Positions 40,437 through 48,717 of a stretch of DNA of 64,000 nt are shown one piece after another (within the stretch, counting starts at the first letter, position 1; each line of letters starts with the position of its first letter). Below the pieces are notes generated by a model. The model saw only the letters and a list, made by a program, of their open reading frames with translations, did not search any database and was not told the origin of the DNA. Position numbers and translations under genes: made by a program. Origin of the DNA: SM23-32 sp964434535 (lineage in GTDB: Bacteria > Planctomycetota > Brocadiia > SM23-32); contig CAYSWA010000001.1 of NCBI GenBank assembly GCA_964434535.1, positions 150,553 through 214,552 on the forward strand, read 5' to 3'.

Positions 40437-41069
40437 GTGGAACAGGTCACCGTTCAGTGCCAGATATGCGGGCACGAGATCAGCGTCACGGACGCCCCGC
40501 CCGGAGGCAGCGAGAACTGCCCCGAGTGCGGCGCCACCATCGAGGTCCCCGAGGGCACGGGCGAGGAGGACGCCGGGCTGATGGGCCTGCTGGAGGAGGA
40601 ACCCGAGCCGGCCGAGTTGAGCGACTCCCTCGTGGCGGCGAGTCTGGAGGACCTGGTCGCCGAGACCGGGGAGGCCGAAGAGGCACCCGCGGCGCCGCCG
40701 CGCGGCGAGCCGGCGCCCGCCGAGATGGACTACCGCCTCTGGCAGGGGCTCGCCGAGCAGGCCGGCGACTGGGCCATGGCCGTGCGGCTGGATAGCTGGC
40801 GCCGCGCGGGCGAGGCCGGCTGCCGCATGGCGCTGTCCATGCCCGACTCGGTCGCCTCCGCCGTGCCGCGCATGGTCCTGGGAGAGGCCGCCGTGGCCGC
40901 CTTCCAGAGCCAGAGCGAGGCCGAGTGGCGCGAGGCGTGGACCAGGCGCTTGCTGAAAGTCGCCGCCAAGTGGCCCGACGAGCAGACGGTCGAGGGCGTG
41001 GTCGAGGTCCTGCTCGCCACCGACCCCGTCATCGGCGAGCTCAGGGAAGCCGGCGTCTGGCCGTGGTAG
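40437..41069 (+). CDS. Zinc-ribbon WPW-family protein, function unknown
   Basis: A 210-residue protein combining an N-terminal zinc ribbon (CQICGHEISV...NCPECGATIEV, residues 8-37), an acidic linker to about 95, and a C-terminal domain paralogous to the 40007 protein (DWAMAVRLDSWRRAGEAGC, EAEWREAWTRRLLKVAAKW, TDPVIGELREAGVWPW as the very last residues). Start is GTG 40437 after GGGGGTGAGG. The zinc-ribbon plus linker layout recalls the 23472 membrane protein. Function unknown. Confidence 0.75.
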   Translation: MEQVTVQCQICGHEISVTDAPPGGSENCPECGATIEVPEGTGEEDAGLMGLLEEEPEPAELSDSLVAASLEDLVAETGEAEEAPAAPPRGEPAPAEMDYRLWQGLAEQAGDWAMAVRLDSWRRAGEAGCRMALSMPDSVASAVPRMVLGEAAVAAFQSQSEAEWREAWTRRLLKVAAKWPDEQTVEGVVEVLLATDPVIGELREAGVWPW

Positions 41070-41143
41070 CCGCCGGGCCGGTCGGGCATCGGCCGTGGGC
41101 GCGCCGCCCCCATTGTCCCGGGGCAGACCGCGCCGGAAAAGGC

Positions 41144-41172
41144 TTGACAGGGCGGCGCCGATAGGCTATAAT
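41144..41172 (+). promoter_or_regulatory. Consensus sigma70 promoter of the sulfur Rrf2 regulator
   Basis: TTGACA, 17-nt spacer, TATAAT: the best promoter in the window. The -10 box lies between inverted half-sites CCGATA (41158-41163) and TATCGG (41185-41190), a possible autoregulatory operator. Confidence 0.75.
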
Positions 41173-41200
41173 CCCGGTCGGCTTTATCGGGAAGCGGCGG

Positions 41201-41647
41201 ATGGTCTCTCAGAAATGCCAGTACGGCCTGCGCGCGATCTTCGAGCTGGCCAAGCGCTACGGCGAAGGGCCGGTCACGATCGCCGAGATCGCTGAAGCCC
41301 AGGCTATCCCCGTGCGCTTCCTGGAGGTGATCCTGGGGCAGCTCAAGCGGGCGGGCTTCGTCGAGTCGCGCCGGGGCAAGGAGGGGGGCTACCTGCTCTC
41401 GCGCCGGCCCGCAGGGCTGGCCGTCGGCGAGGTCGTCCGCTTCGTCGAGGGCCCGATCGGGCCGGTCGAGTGCGTCGCCGGCGAGCCGGCCGAGCGCTGC
41501 CCGCTGCACGGGGACTGCGTCTTCCTCTCCATGTGGGAGCGGGTCAGCGAGGCCGTCGCCGACGTCTACGACAACACGACGTTCGAGGACCTGGTCCGGC
41601 AGGACCGCCGCCGGGCCGGCCGTTACGTCCCTTCCTACAGCATCTGA
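41201..41647 (+). CDS. Rrf2 family regulator, sulfur-assimilation type
   Basis: A 148-residue Rrf2 regulator with the family start (SQKCQYGLRAIFELAKRYG), recognition helix (PVRFLEVILGQLKRAGFV) and wing (RGKEGGYLLSRRP). Like IscR it has three cysteines (Cys91, Cys100, Cys106), so an Fe-S cluster is possible. The following genes reduce sulfate-derived sulfur and make sirohaem, so it probably senses sulfur or Fe-S status and controls them, in the manner of CymR or IscR. A terminator-like hairpin follows its stop. Confidence 0.9.
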   Translation: MVSQKCQYGLRAIFELAKRYGEGPVTIAEIAEAQAIPVRFLEVILGQLKRAGFVESRRGKEGGYLLSRRPAGLAVGEVVRFVEGPIGPVECVAGEPAERCPLHGDCVFLSMWERVSEAVADVYDNTTFEDLVRQDRRRAGRYVPSYSI

Positions 41648-41655
41648 GCGAGGGT

Positions 41656-41678
41656 GAGGGGCGCGAGCCCCTCTTCTT
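41656..41678 (+). terminator. Terminator or attenuator after the Rrf2 gene
   Basis: Stem GAGGGGC / GCCCCTC (7 bp, GCGA tetraloop) followed by TTCTT, directly between the regulator and the sulfur operon. It could end the regulator transcript or attenuate read-through. Confidence 0.6.
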
Positions 41679-41684
41679 AGTGCC

Positions 41685-41713
41685 TTGAACCCGACTAATC
41701 CAATCGACATACT
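41685..41713 (+). promoter_or_regulatory. Possible promoter of the sulfur/tetrapyrrole operon
   Basis: TTGAAC, 17-nt spacer, CATACT, just after the terminator-like hairpin. It conflicts with use of the TTG at 41685 as a start codon. Confidence 0.4.
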
Positions 41714-41978
41714 CAACCCACCGCGCCGCGCCCTCGCTGCGCGCCCCTGCCCGGGCGGCGACTCGCAGCGGCGCAGCATCGCCAAAGCCCTCACCTACCG
41801 CGCCGGCGGGCTGCTGGTGACGGGCGCGGTGGCATGGCTGATCACGGGCGAGGCGCGCGTGGCCGTCGCCGTCGGGGCGCTGGACACCGCCGCCAAGCTG
41901 TTCGCCTACTACGTCCATGAGCGGCTCTGGGAGCGCATACCCCTGGGGCGCCCCCGGCCGCCCGAGCACAAGCGCTGA
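41685..41978 (+). CDS. DUF2061 membrane protein
   Basis: A short membrane protein of the DUF2061 family, often found beside sulfate-assimilation genes. Signature: RSIAKALTYRAGGLLVTGAVAWLITG, then TAAKLFAYYVHERLWERI. The start is uncertain: TTG 41685 is the only usual start codon before the domain, yet it has no ribosome site and the same bases form the -35 box of a TTGAAC-17-CATACT promoter. A non-canonical start further in is possible. It precedes the APS reductase by 22 nt. Role unknown, possibly sulfate or sulfite handling. Confidence 0.75.
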   Translation: MNPTNPIDILNPPRRALAARPCPGGDSQRRSIAKALTYRAGGLLVTGAVAWLITGEARVAVAVGALDTAAKLFAYYVHERLWERIPLGRPRPPEHKR

Positions 41979-42000
41979 CCGGGGGAACGGAGGGCTGAAG

Positions 42001-42717
42001 ATGCCGATCACTGCCGTCACCGAAGACGTGAGGGAACTGGTTGAGGGGCTCAACTTCGCCCAGAAGGTCGACCGCTCGCTCGGGCTGATCCGCGAGGCGC
42101 ACGAGCAGTTCGGCGAGCGCCTCGTCGTGGCCAACAGCCTCGGCAAGGACTCGGTCGCCGTCTGGCACCTGGCCAAGCGCGTCAGCCCCGAGATCCGCGG
42201 CTTCATCGTCACCACGCGGTTCAAGCCGCGCGAGACCGTCGAGTTCATGAACCGCGAGGTCGCGCGCTATCCCGAGCTGCGCGTGTTCCGCAACGACGAG
42301 CCGATCCCGGACGGGCTCTACCGCACGGCGCCGGACCGCTGCTGCGAGCTGCTCAAGGTCGAGCCCACGCGCCGGGCCATCGAGCAGATGGGCGTCGGGT
42401 GCTGGGTCACCGGCCTGCGCTGCACCGAGGGGCGCACGCGAACCGACTTCCAGGAGGTGGAGGAGCGCGACGAGGGCCTCATCAAGCTCAACCCCATCCT
42501 GATCTGGCACGAGCGCGAGGTCTGGCAGTACCTGGCGCTGAACCGGGTCGTCGTCAACCCGCTCTACGCCAAGGGGTATCGCTCGCTCGGCTGCGCGCCC
42601 TGCACGCGGATCACCACCGATCCCGACGAGCGCGCCGGCCGCTGGATCGGCACCAGCAAGTGCGGCGGCGAGTGCGGCATCCACACACGTCCGCTCAAGC
42701 AGGACTACCAGATCTGA
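42001..42717 (+). CDS. cysH: Assimilatory adenylyl-sulfate (APS/PAPS) reductase
   Basis: A 238-residue CysH-family enzyme that reduces activated sulfate to sulfite with thioredoxin. The nucleotide loop is NSLGKDSVAVWHL. Cys114-Cys115 (DRCCELLKV) and Cys198/Cys201 (GCAPCT) are the [4Fe-4S] ligands that mark APS reductases rather than cluster-free PAPS reductases; the C-terminal KCGGECGIH carries the catalytic Cys225. GGAGGG precedes the ATG. The next gene, 13 nt on, reduces the product sulfite. No ATP sulfurylase is in the window. Confidence 0.94.
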   Translation: MPITAVTEDVRELVEGLNFAQKVDRSLGLIREAHEQFGERLVVANSLGKDSVAVWHLAKRVSPEIRGFIVTTRFKPRETVEFMNREVARYPELRVFRNDEPIPDGLYRTAPDRCCELLKVEPTRRAIEQMGVGCWVTGLRCTEGRTRTDFQEVEERDEGLIKLNPILIWHEREVWQYLALNRVVVNPLYAKGYRSLGCAPCTRITTDPDERAGRWIGTSKCGGECGIHTRPLKQDYQI

Positions 42718-42730
42718 AAGGCAGACCGCG

Positions 42731-44260
42731 ATGGCGGCGAACAGGATGGAGGCGATCAAGGCGGAGGCCGACGGGCTGAGCGTGCGCGAGCGCCTCGACG
42801 AATACGCCCGGCGCGGCTTCGGCGCGATCACCGACCAGGACCGCCAGCGGCTGAAGTGGTACGGGCTCTACGTGCACCGCCCGCCCGAGGAGGGTCGGTT
42901 CATGCTCCGCGTGCGCGTGCCCGGCGGGCGGCTCGCCCTGGAGCAGGCCCGCCGGCTGGCCGCCCTCGCCGAGGAGCGCTGCGGGGGGCGGCTCGACCTG
43001 ACCACGCGCCAGGACGTGCAGCTCCACAACGTGCGCATCGAGGACGTGCCGGCCATCTTTGCCCGGCTCGACGATGTCGGCCTGGGCAGCGTCCACGCCT
43101 GCGGCGACACGCCGCGCAACGTGGTCGCCTGCCCGCTCGCCGGGGACGAGCCCGGCGCGCCCGGATGGGCCGGCCGGGTCGCCGGCGAGCTCACTTCGGC
43201 GCTGGTCGGGCGGGCCGAGTTCTCGAACCTGCCCCGCAAGTTCAAGGTCGGCGTCTCGACCTGCCGGCGGGACTGCGTCGTCGCCCGCATCCACGACGTG
43301 GGGCTGCGGCTCGCCGCGCGGGACGGGCGCGCCGGCTTCGACCTCTACGTTGGAGGAGGATTGGCCGCAAAGCCCCGCCTGGCCGAACGGCTCGGGGCCT
43401 TCGTGCCGACCGGGGAGGTCGTCGAGGTGGTCACGGCCATCGCCCGGCTCTTCCGCGAGGAGGGCTACCGCGAGCGGCGCAGCCGCGCGCGGCTGAAGTT
43501 CCTGATGGAGGATTGGGGGCCGGCCCGCTTCCGGCAGGCCCTGGAAGGCCGCCTGGGGCGGCCGCTGACGGACGCCGGGCCGCCCGACGAGGGGGAACTG
43601 CGCGCCCCGGCCGACCACCTGGGGACTCTGCCGGCGCGCGACCCCGGCCGCGTGCACCTCGGCGTGGCCGTCCCCGCCGGCGTGCTCAGCGCGGGCCAGC
43701 TTCGCACGCTCGCCGCCTGCGGCGCCGCCGAGCTGCGGGTCACGGCGCATCAGAACGTCGTGGCCGCGCGCATCCCCCGCGCCAGGCTCGCGGGGGCGCT
43801 GAAGGCCGTCGAGGCCGCCGGGCTCTCCGCCGATCGGGACGACTGGGCCGGCTGCGTCGAGACCTGCACGGGCATGGACTTCTGCCCCCGGGCGCTCGCC
43901 TACACCAAGCCCGCCGCGCGGGAGATCGCGGCCGCGTTGAACCGGAAACTGCCCGATGCGGAGCGCGTGCGCATCCACCTGACCGGCTGCCCCAATAGCT
44001 GCGGCCGCGTCCAGCTCGCCGAACTCGGCCTCTCCGGGCGCCGGGAGGGGTTCGAGGTCTGGGCGGGAGCCCGGGCGGGCGCAGGGACGCGCCTGGCCGA
44101 GCCGACCGGATGGCGTGTGCCGACCCGGCAGGCGGCCGATGCCGTCGTCGCAGCCGTGCGTCTCTATGCAGAGCAACGGCGCGAGGACGAGACGTTCACC
44201 GATTTTGCCGAGCGTGCGGGGCCGGACCGGCTGCGGATGGCCGGGGAGGGATCGCCGTGA
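42731..44260 (+). CDS. Ferredoxin-type sulfite (or nitrite) reductase, sirohaem [4Fe-4S]
   Basis: A 509-residue haemoprotein with two ferrite-reductase half repeats. DLTTRQDVQLHNV and the following VHACGDTPRNVVACPLAG belong to the substrate-binding first half. The coupled sirohaem/[4Fe-4S] site is CTGMDFC and GCPNSCG in the second half. Placement between APS reductase and sirohaem genes argues for sulfite as substrate, but the family also contains nitrite reductases. The stop overlaps the next gene start by 4 nt (GTGA). Confidence 0.92.
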   Translation: MAANRMEAIKAEADGLSVRERLDEYARRGFGAITDQDRQRLKWYGLYVHRPPEEGRFMLRVRVPGGRLALEQARRLAALAEERCGGRLDLTTRQDVQLHNVRIEDVPAIFARLDDVGLGSVHACGDTPRNVVACPLAGDEPGAPGWAGRVAGELTSALVGRAEFSNLPRKFKVGVSTCRRDCVVARIHDVGLRLAARDGRAGFDLYVGGGLAAKPRLAERLGAFVPTGEVVEVVTAIARLFREEGYRERRSRARLKFLMEDWGPARFRQALEGRLGRPLTDAGPPDEGELRAPADHLGTLPARDPGRVHLGVAVPAGVLSAGQLRTLAACGAAELRVTAHQNVVAARIPRARLAGALKAVEAAGLSADRDDWAGCVETCTGMDFCPRALAYTKPAAREIAAALNRKLPDAERVRIHLTGCPNSCGRVQLAELGLSGRREGFEVWAGARAGAGTRLAEPTGWRVPTRQAADAVVAAVRLYAEQRREDETFTDFAERAGPDRLRMAGEGSP

Positions 44261-46386
44261 CCCGAACCGAACAGCCCGAAGCGGCGCCCCTGCCTGCGGC
44301 GCCCGACGAAGCGCGGATGCACGAACGCTACCTGCCCCTCGGCGTCTCGGTCCGGGGGCTGGACTGCCTGGTGGTCGGCGGCGGGCGGGTCGGCGCCCGC
44401 AAGGCGCTCGCGCTTGCGGAGGCCGGCGGGCGCGTGACCGTCCTCTCGCCCGAGGTCTCGCAGCGCCTGCGCCCGGCCATCGAGGGCGGGGAGGTCCGCT
44501 GGGTCCGCGGGCGCTATGGACCCGACCGTCTGGACGGACATCGGTTCGTCGTGGCGGCCACCGCGGATCCTGAACTCAACGCCCGGATCGGGGCCGGGGC
44601 CGAGGCGAGGGGCGCGCTCTCGTGCGTGGTCTCCCCGGGGCGGCTCTCCCGCGTTATCTTCCCGGCCGTCCACCGGGCCGACGGCGTCACCGTGGCCGTG
44701 CACTCGGACGGGACGGACTGCGCCGCCTCGCGACGCGTGCGGGACCGGATCGCCGCCGCGCTGGCGCCGCGCAGGCGGCGTCGGCTGCGGTTCGCCTCCT
44801 ACGGGGCGCGGCGGGCCGACCTGCCCGAGGGGGTCTCTCGCATGCTGGCCGAGCGCGCCGCGCCGGAGCTGCGCCGCGAGGGGATCCTGGTGCTCAGCAC
44901 CTGCGGGCGTTGGGAGTGCTACTTTGCCGACGCGTCGCCGCGCGCCGCCGCGCGCCGCATCCGGCGGCTCGTGCACGAGCGGGTCGGGTTGATGCTGGAG
45001 CGGCACGCTTCGGCCCTGAAGCTGCGCTCGGACGGGGCGGCGTTTCATCATCTGCTGCGCGTGGCCTCCGGGCTCGACTCCCCGCTGGTGGGCGAGACCG
45101 ACGTGGTGGGGCAGGTGCGCGGTGCGCTGGCGGGATGGGACGGGCCGAAGGATTCGGCCGTGGGCGAGGCGTTCGCCGCCGCGCTGCGGGCGCAGAAGCG
45201 GGTGCGGGCGCAGAGCGGGCTGGGCGGCATGGACCGCGGCTGGGCGCGCGCAAGCGCCGGGCTGCTCGATGCCCGGCTCGGCGGGCTGGCCGGGCGGCGC
45301 GTCCTGCTGGTCGGCTGCGGGCGGCTGGGCGAGCAGATCGCCCGGCGCCTCGCCGGGGCAGGCGCGCAGGTCGTCGCCTTCTCGCGACGCTGGCGGCAGG
45401 GGGTCGATTGGTGCCGCGAGATCGGCCTGCCGGTCCGCGCCCCGTCCGAGCTGGCTTCGCACGCTGCGCGCGCCGACGCGGTGGTCCTGACGGCCGAGGC
45501 GGCGCCGGAGGCGCTCCGCGCAACCGCCCTCGTGCTGGATCTGACTCGGCCAGCCGCACGCCCGGGGCGGCTCGGGCTGGGCGACGTCGGCGGCGCGCCG
45601 CCGAGCGGCGCGGAGGCCGCGCGGATCGCCGCCGCCGAGCGGCTCGCCTACCTCTCGGCGCTGCGTTGGACGGCGCGCCGGCAGCCCGGCCGGGGCGGAC
45701 CTGCCTCGATCGTGATCGGCGCACGGGCGAGCCGGCTCTCGCTGGTCCAGGTGGGGGAGGTGCGGGAGGCCCTGGCCGTCGTAGCGCCCGCGCTGGAGGT
45801 CGATGTGCAGGCCATGGACGCGCCGTGCGACCGCGACCGGGCCACGCCGCTGCCGGCCGTGCGGGCGGACGACTTCTTCACGCGGGACCTGGACGCGGCG
45901 CTGCTCGGCGGCGGGATAGACATCGCCGTGCACAGCGCAAAGGACCTGCCGGCCAGGCTGCCGGACGGCCTGCGCGTGGCGGCTCTGACGCCCGCCTTCG
46001 CTCCGTGGGACTGCCTGGTGACGCGGGACGGCCGCCCCCTGGCCGGGCTGCCGGCCGGGGCGCCGGTCGGCACCTCCAGCGACCGGCGGCGGGAGCAGTT
46101 GCTGGCGCTGCGGGCCGACGTGGCGCCGCGCGACGTGCGCGGGAACGTGCCCGACCGCCTGGCCCAGCTCGACGCGGGCCGCTACGAAGGGCTCGTGCTC
46201 GCCGTGGCCGGCCTGGTGCGGCTCGGCGAGGAGGCGCGCATCGCGCAGGTCTTCTCACCCGCCGAGATGGCACCGGCCCCCGGTCAGGGGCAACTGGCGC
46301 TGGTCGTGCGCGAGGACGACCGGCCGCTCCGGCGGCTGCTGGAGCCGCTCGACCTCGGATCGCGGGAGGGCCTGCCGTGGGCATAG
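44257..46386 (+). CDS. Triple fusion: precorrin-2 dehydrogenase - glutamyl-tRNA reductase - truncated hydroxymethylbilane synthase
   Basis: A 709-residue polyprotein-like fusion. Residues 25-165 are a SirC/CysG-N-type dehydrogenase/ferrochelatase (LVVGGGRVGARKALALAEAGG). Residues 175-475 are glutamyl-tRNA reductase: catalytic Cys216 (LSTCGRWECYF), the HHLLRVASGLDSPLVGE segment and an NADPH site (LLVGCGRLGEQIARRL), with most of the C-terminal dimerisation domain gone. Residues 484-709 are HemC domains 1-2 (VIGARASRLSLVQ, HSAKDLPARLP, VGTSSDRRREQ, APGQGQLALVV). The sequence stops there: domain 3, with the Cys that anchors the dipyrromethane cofactor, is absent. GTG start with GGGGAGGG upstream. 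Confidence 0.9.
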   Translation: MTRTEQPEAAPLPAAPDEARMHERYLPLGVSVRGLDCLVVGGGRVGARKALALAEAGGRVTVLSPEVSQRLRPAIEGGEVRWVRGRYGPDRLDGHRFVVAATADPELNARIGAGAEARGALSCVVSPGRLSRVIFPAVHRADGVTVAVHSDGTDCAASRRVRDRIAAALAPRRRRRLRFASYGARRADLPEGVSRMLAERAAPELRREGILVLSTCGRWECYFADASPRAAARRIRRLVHERVGLMLERHASALKLRSDGAAFHHLLRVASGLDSPLVGETDVVGQVRGALAGWDGPKDSAVGEAFAAALRAQKRVRAQSGLGGMDRGWARASAGLLDARLGGLAGRRVLLVGCGRLGEQIARRLAGAGAQVVAFSRRWRQGVDWCREIGLPVRAPSELASHAARADAVVLTAEAAPEALRATALVLDLTRPAARPGRLGLGDVGGAPPSGAEAARIAAAERLAYLSALRWTARRQPGRGGPASIVIGARASRLSLVQVGEVREALAVVAPALEVDVQAMDAPCDRDRATPLPAVRADDFFTRDLDAALLGGGIDIAVHSAKDLPARLPDGLRVAALTPAFAPWDCLVTRDGRPLAGLPAGAPVGTSSDRRREQLLALRADVAPRDVRGNVPDRLAQLDAGRYEGLVLAVAGLVRLGEEARIAQVFSPAEMAPAPGQGQLALVVREDDRPLRRLLEPLDLGSREGLPWA

Positions 46387-47786
46387 GCAAGCTCTACGTC
46401 ATCGGCGGCGGGCCGGGCGCGCCCGACCTGGTCACCTTGCGCGGGCTCCGCGCGCTGAGGCGGGCCGACCTGATCGTCTGCGACCGCCTGCTGCCGGAGT
46501 CGTTCCTGGACGGGCTCGGTCTGCCCGCCGAAGGACAGGTCGTGGTGCGTCGCCGGGCCGGCCAGACCCAGGAGGAACTGAACGAGCTGATGGCCGAGGC
46601 CGCGCTGGAGGGCCGCTGCGTGGCGCGCCTCAAGGGCGGCGACCCGTTCGTCTTCGGGCGGGGCGAGGAGGAGCTGGCAGAGCTCGGGGCGCGGGGGATC
46701 CCGTGGGAGCTGATCCCGGGGCTCAGCGCGGCCGCGGCGGCCCCGGCGCTCGCCGGGCTTTCGCTGACGCGGCGGGGCGGCGGACGCTCCTTCGCCGTGA
46801 CCACGGCACGCATTCGGGGCGGCGGGCCCAACGAGGCGCTGCCGCGGGCCGACACGCTGGTCGTGCTGATGGGGGTGGAGGCGCTGGGCGGCGTCACGAG
46901 GAGGCTGCGGGCCGACGGATGGCCGGCGCGCACGCCGGCCGTCGTTATCGAACGGGGCGCCCAGCCTTTCGAGCGGCGCGTCGCCAGCACGCTGGCCGAG
47001 CTGGCCGAGGCGGCCGCCGACGCCCACGTGGCCCCGCCGGCCGTGCTGGTGGTGGGGGAGGGCGCCCGTCGCAGCGACGCAGCCGCCCGCCCCAAGGTGC
47101 TCTTCACCGGGCTCGACCCGACGAACTTCCGCCACCTGGGGGACCTGCTGCACTGGCCGGCCCTGCGGGTGGCGCCGGCCGCCGAGGGGGCGGGGGCCGT
47201 CCCGGCGGCGGCCGAAGGGCTGCGCGACGGGGCGTTCGGGTGCGTCGTCTTCACCAGCAAGGTGGGCGTTGCGTCCTTCTTCGAGGCGCTGGCGGGGCGG
47301 GGCATGGACGCCCGCGCCCTGGCCGGCGCGCGGATCGTGGCTGCGGGCGCCGGCACCGCCCTCCGTCTGCGCGCGTTCGGCATCGGTGCCGACGCCGTGC
47401 CGACGGCAGCCGGTGCCCGCGGCATACTCGAGGTGCTCGGCGAAGTGGCCGGCCGGGGAGTGCTCCTGGTGCAGGGCACGCACGCCCCGCGCGGGCTCGA
47501 GCGCGAGATCGCCCGGCGCGGCGGGCGCGTGCGGCGGCTCGCCCTGCACAGGATCGAGCCGCACCCCGAGCTGGGCCGGCCGCTGCCCGCGCATGACGCC
47601 ATCTACTTCGTCAGCCCCTCGGGCGTGCGCGCCTACCGGGATGCCTACGGGGCGGCGGCGTTCCGCCGGCAGATATGGTGCATCGGCCGGGTTACCCTCG
47701 GCCAGGTGCGGGACTTCGGTTTCGACGGAAAGGTGGTGGACCCCCATGTTTCCCATGACGCGCATGCGACGACTGCGGCGCACTGA
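46377..47786 (+). CDS. cobA-hemD: Uroporphyrinogen-III C-methyltransferase / uroporphyrinogen-III synthase fusion (CobA-HemD)
   Basis: A 469-residue bifunctional enzyme. Residues 1-240 are SUMT: LYVIGGGPGAPDLVTLRG, CDRLLP, RLKGGDPFVFGRG (SAM site) and PGLSAAAAAPALAG. Residues 242-469 are a diverged HemD. HemD closes hydroxymethylbilane to uroporphyrinogen III, and SUMT methylates that to precorrin-2, the substrate of the dehydrogenase in the preceding fusion. GTG 46377 overlaps the preceding stop by 10 nt and has GGGAGGG upstream. Such fusions are known from clostridia and deltaproteobacteria. Confidence 0.93.
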   Translation: MGIGKLYVIGGGPGAPDLVTLRGLRALRRADLIVCDRLLPESFLDGLGLPAEGQVVVRRRAGQTQEELNELMAEAALEGRCVARLKGGDPFVFGRGEEELAELGARGIPWELIPGLSAAAAAPALAGLSLTRRGGGRSFAVTTARIRGGGPNEALPRADTLVVLMGVEALGGVTRRLRADGWPARTPAVVIERGAQPFERRVASTLAELAEAAADAHVAPPAVLVVGEGARRSDAAARPKVLFTGLDPTNFRHLGDLLHWPALRVAPAAEGAGAVPAAAEGLRDGAFGCVVFTSKVGVASFFEALAGRGMDARALAGARIVAAGAGTALRLRAFGIGADAVPTAAGARGILEVLGEVAGRGVLLVQGTHAPRGLEREIARRGGRVRRLALHRIEPHPELGRPLPAHDAIYFVSPSGVRAYRDAYGAAAFRRQIWCIGRVTLGQVRDFGFDGKVVDPHVSHDAHATTAAH

Positions 47787-48717
47787 GGGCCTGCGGCGGC
47801 TGGCGCGGGAGACTGCGCTCGATGCGGCCGACCTGGTCCTGCCCGCGTTCGTGGTAGGCGGCGAGGGCCGACGGGAGACGATCCGGGCGATGCCCGGCGT
47901 CGAGCGCGTCTCGGCGGACGTTCTGGCGGGCCGGATCGCCGAGACGCCGGCGAGGGCGCTGCTGCTCTTCGGCGTGCCGGAGCCGGGCGAGAAGGACGAG
48001 GAGGGATCGGCCGCGTTCCGCGAGGACGGACTCGTCCCCGCGGCCGTGCGGGCGGTCAAGGCGGAGAGGCCGGACATCGTCCTCATCACCGACGTCTGCC
48101 TCTGCGCCTACACGTCGCACGGCCACTGCGGTGTGCTGGCGGAAGGAGGCGAGGCCGACAACGACGCAACGTTGGAGCGCCTGGCGCGGATGGCGCAGGC
48201 CCATGCGGCGGCCGGGGCGGACCTGGTGGCGCCGTCGGCGATGATGGACGGCCAGGTCAGGGCGGTCCGCGAGGGGCTCGACGGCGCGGGGTTCACCGGG
48301 ACGGGCGTCATGGCCTATGCGGCGAAGTTCGCCTCGGCCTTCTACGGTCCGTTCCGCCACGCCGCCCGCTCGGCGCCCGAACGCGGCGACCGCCGGGGCT
48401 ACCAGGTCGCGCCGTCGAACCGCCGCGAGGCCGTGCGCGACGCGCTGCTGGACGAGGGCGAGGGCGCCGACTGGCTGATGGTGAAGCCGGCGCTGCCCTA
48501 CCTGGACGTGCTGGCCGAGCTCCGCGCGGAGACGCGCCTGCCCCTGGCCGCCTACCAGGTGAGCGGCGAATACGCCATGCTCAAGCGGGCGGGCGAGGCC
48601 GGCGCGCTTACGGAGCGTGAGGCCGTCCTGGAGGCGCTGACCTGCATCAAGCGGGCCGGCGCCGACGCCGTCATCACCTACTACGCCGAGGAGGCCGCCG
48701 CATGGCTGAGCGAGTGA
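47746..48717 (+). CDS. hemB: Delta-aminolevulinic acid dehydratase (porphobilinogen synthase)
   Basis: A 323-residue enzyme condensing two ALA molecules. Schiff-base lysines are Lys193 (YAAKFASAFYGPF) and Lys246 (LMVKPALPYLD). The cysteine-rich zinc site is complete (Cys118, Cys120, Cys128 in DVCLCAYTSHGHCG), so it is a zinc-dependent type. ATG 47746 overlaps the end of the HemD part by 41 nt; ATG 47755 is an alternative. The hemL start lies inside its last codons. Confidence 0.95.
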   Translation: MFPMTRMRRLRRTEGLRRLARETALDAADLVLPAFVVGGEGRRETIRAMPGVERVSADVLAGRIAETPARALLLFGVPEPGEKDEEGSAAFREDGLVPAAVRAVKAERPDIVLITDVCLCAYTSHGHCGVLAEGGEADNDATLERLARMAQAHAAAGADLVAPSAMMDGQVRAVREGLDGAGFTGTGVMAYAAKFASAFYGPFRHAARSAPERGDRRGYQVAPSNRREAVRDALLDEGEGADWLMVKPALPYLDVLAELRAETRLPLAAYQVSGEYAMLKRAGEAGALTEREAVLEALTCIKRAGADAVITYYAEEAAAWLSE

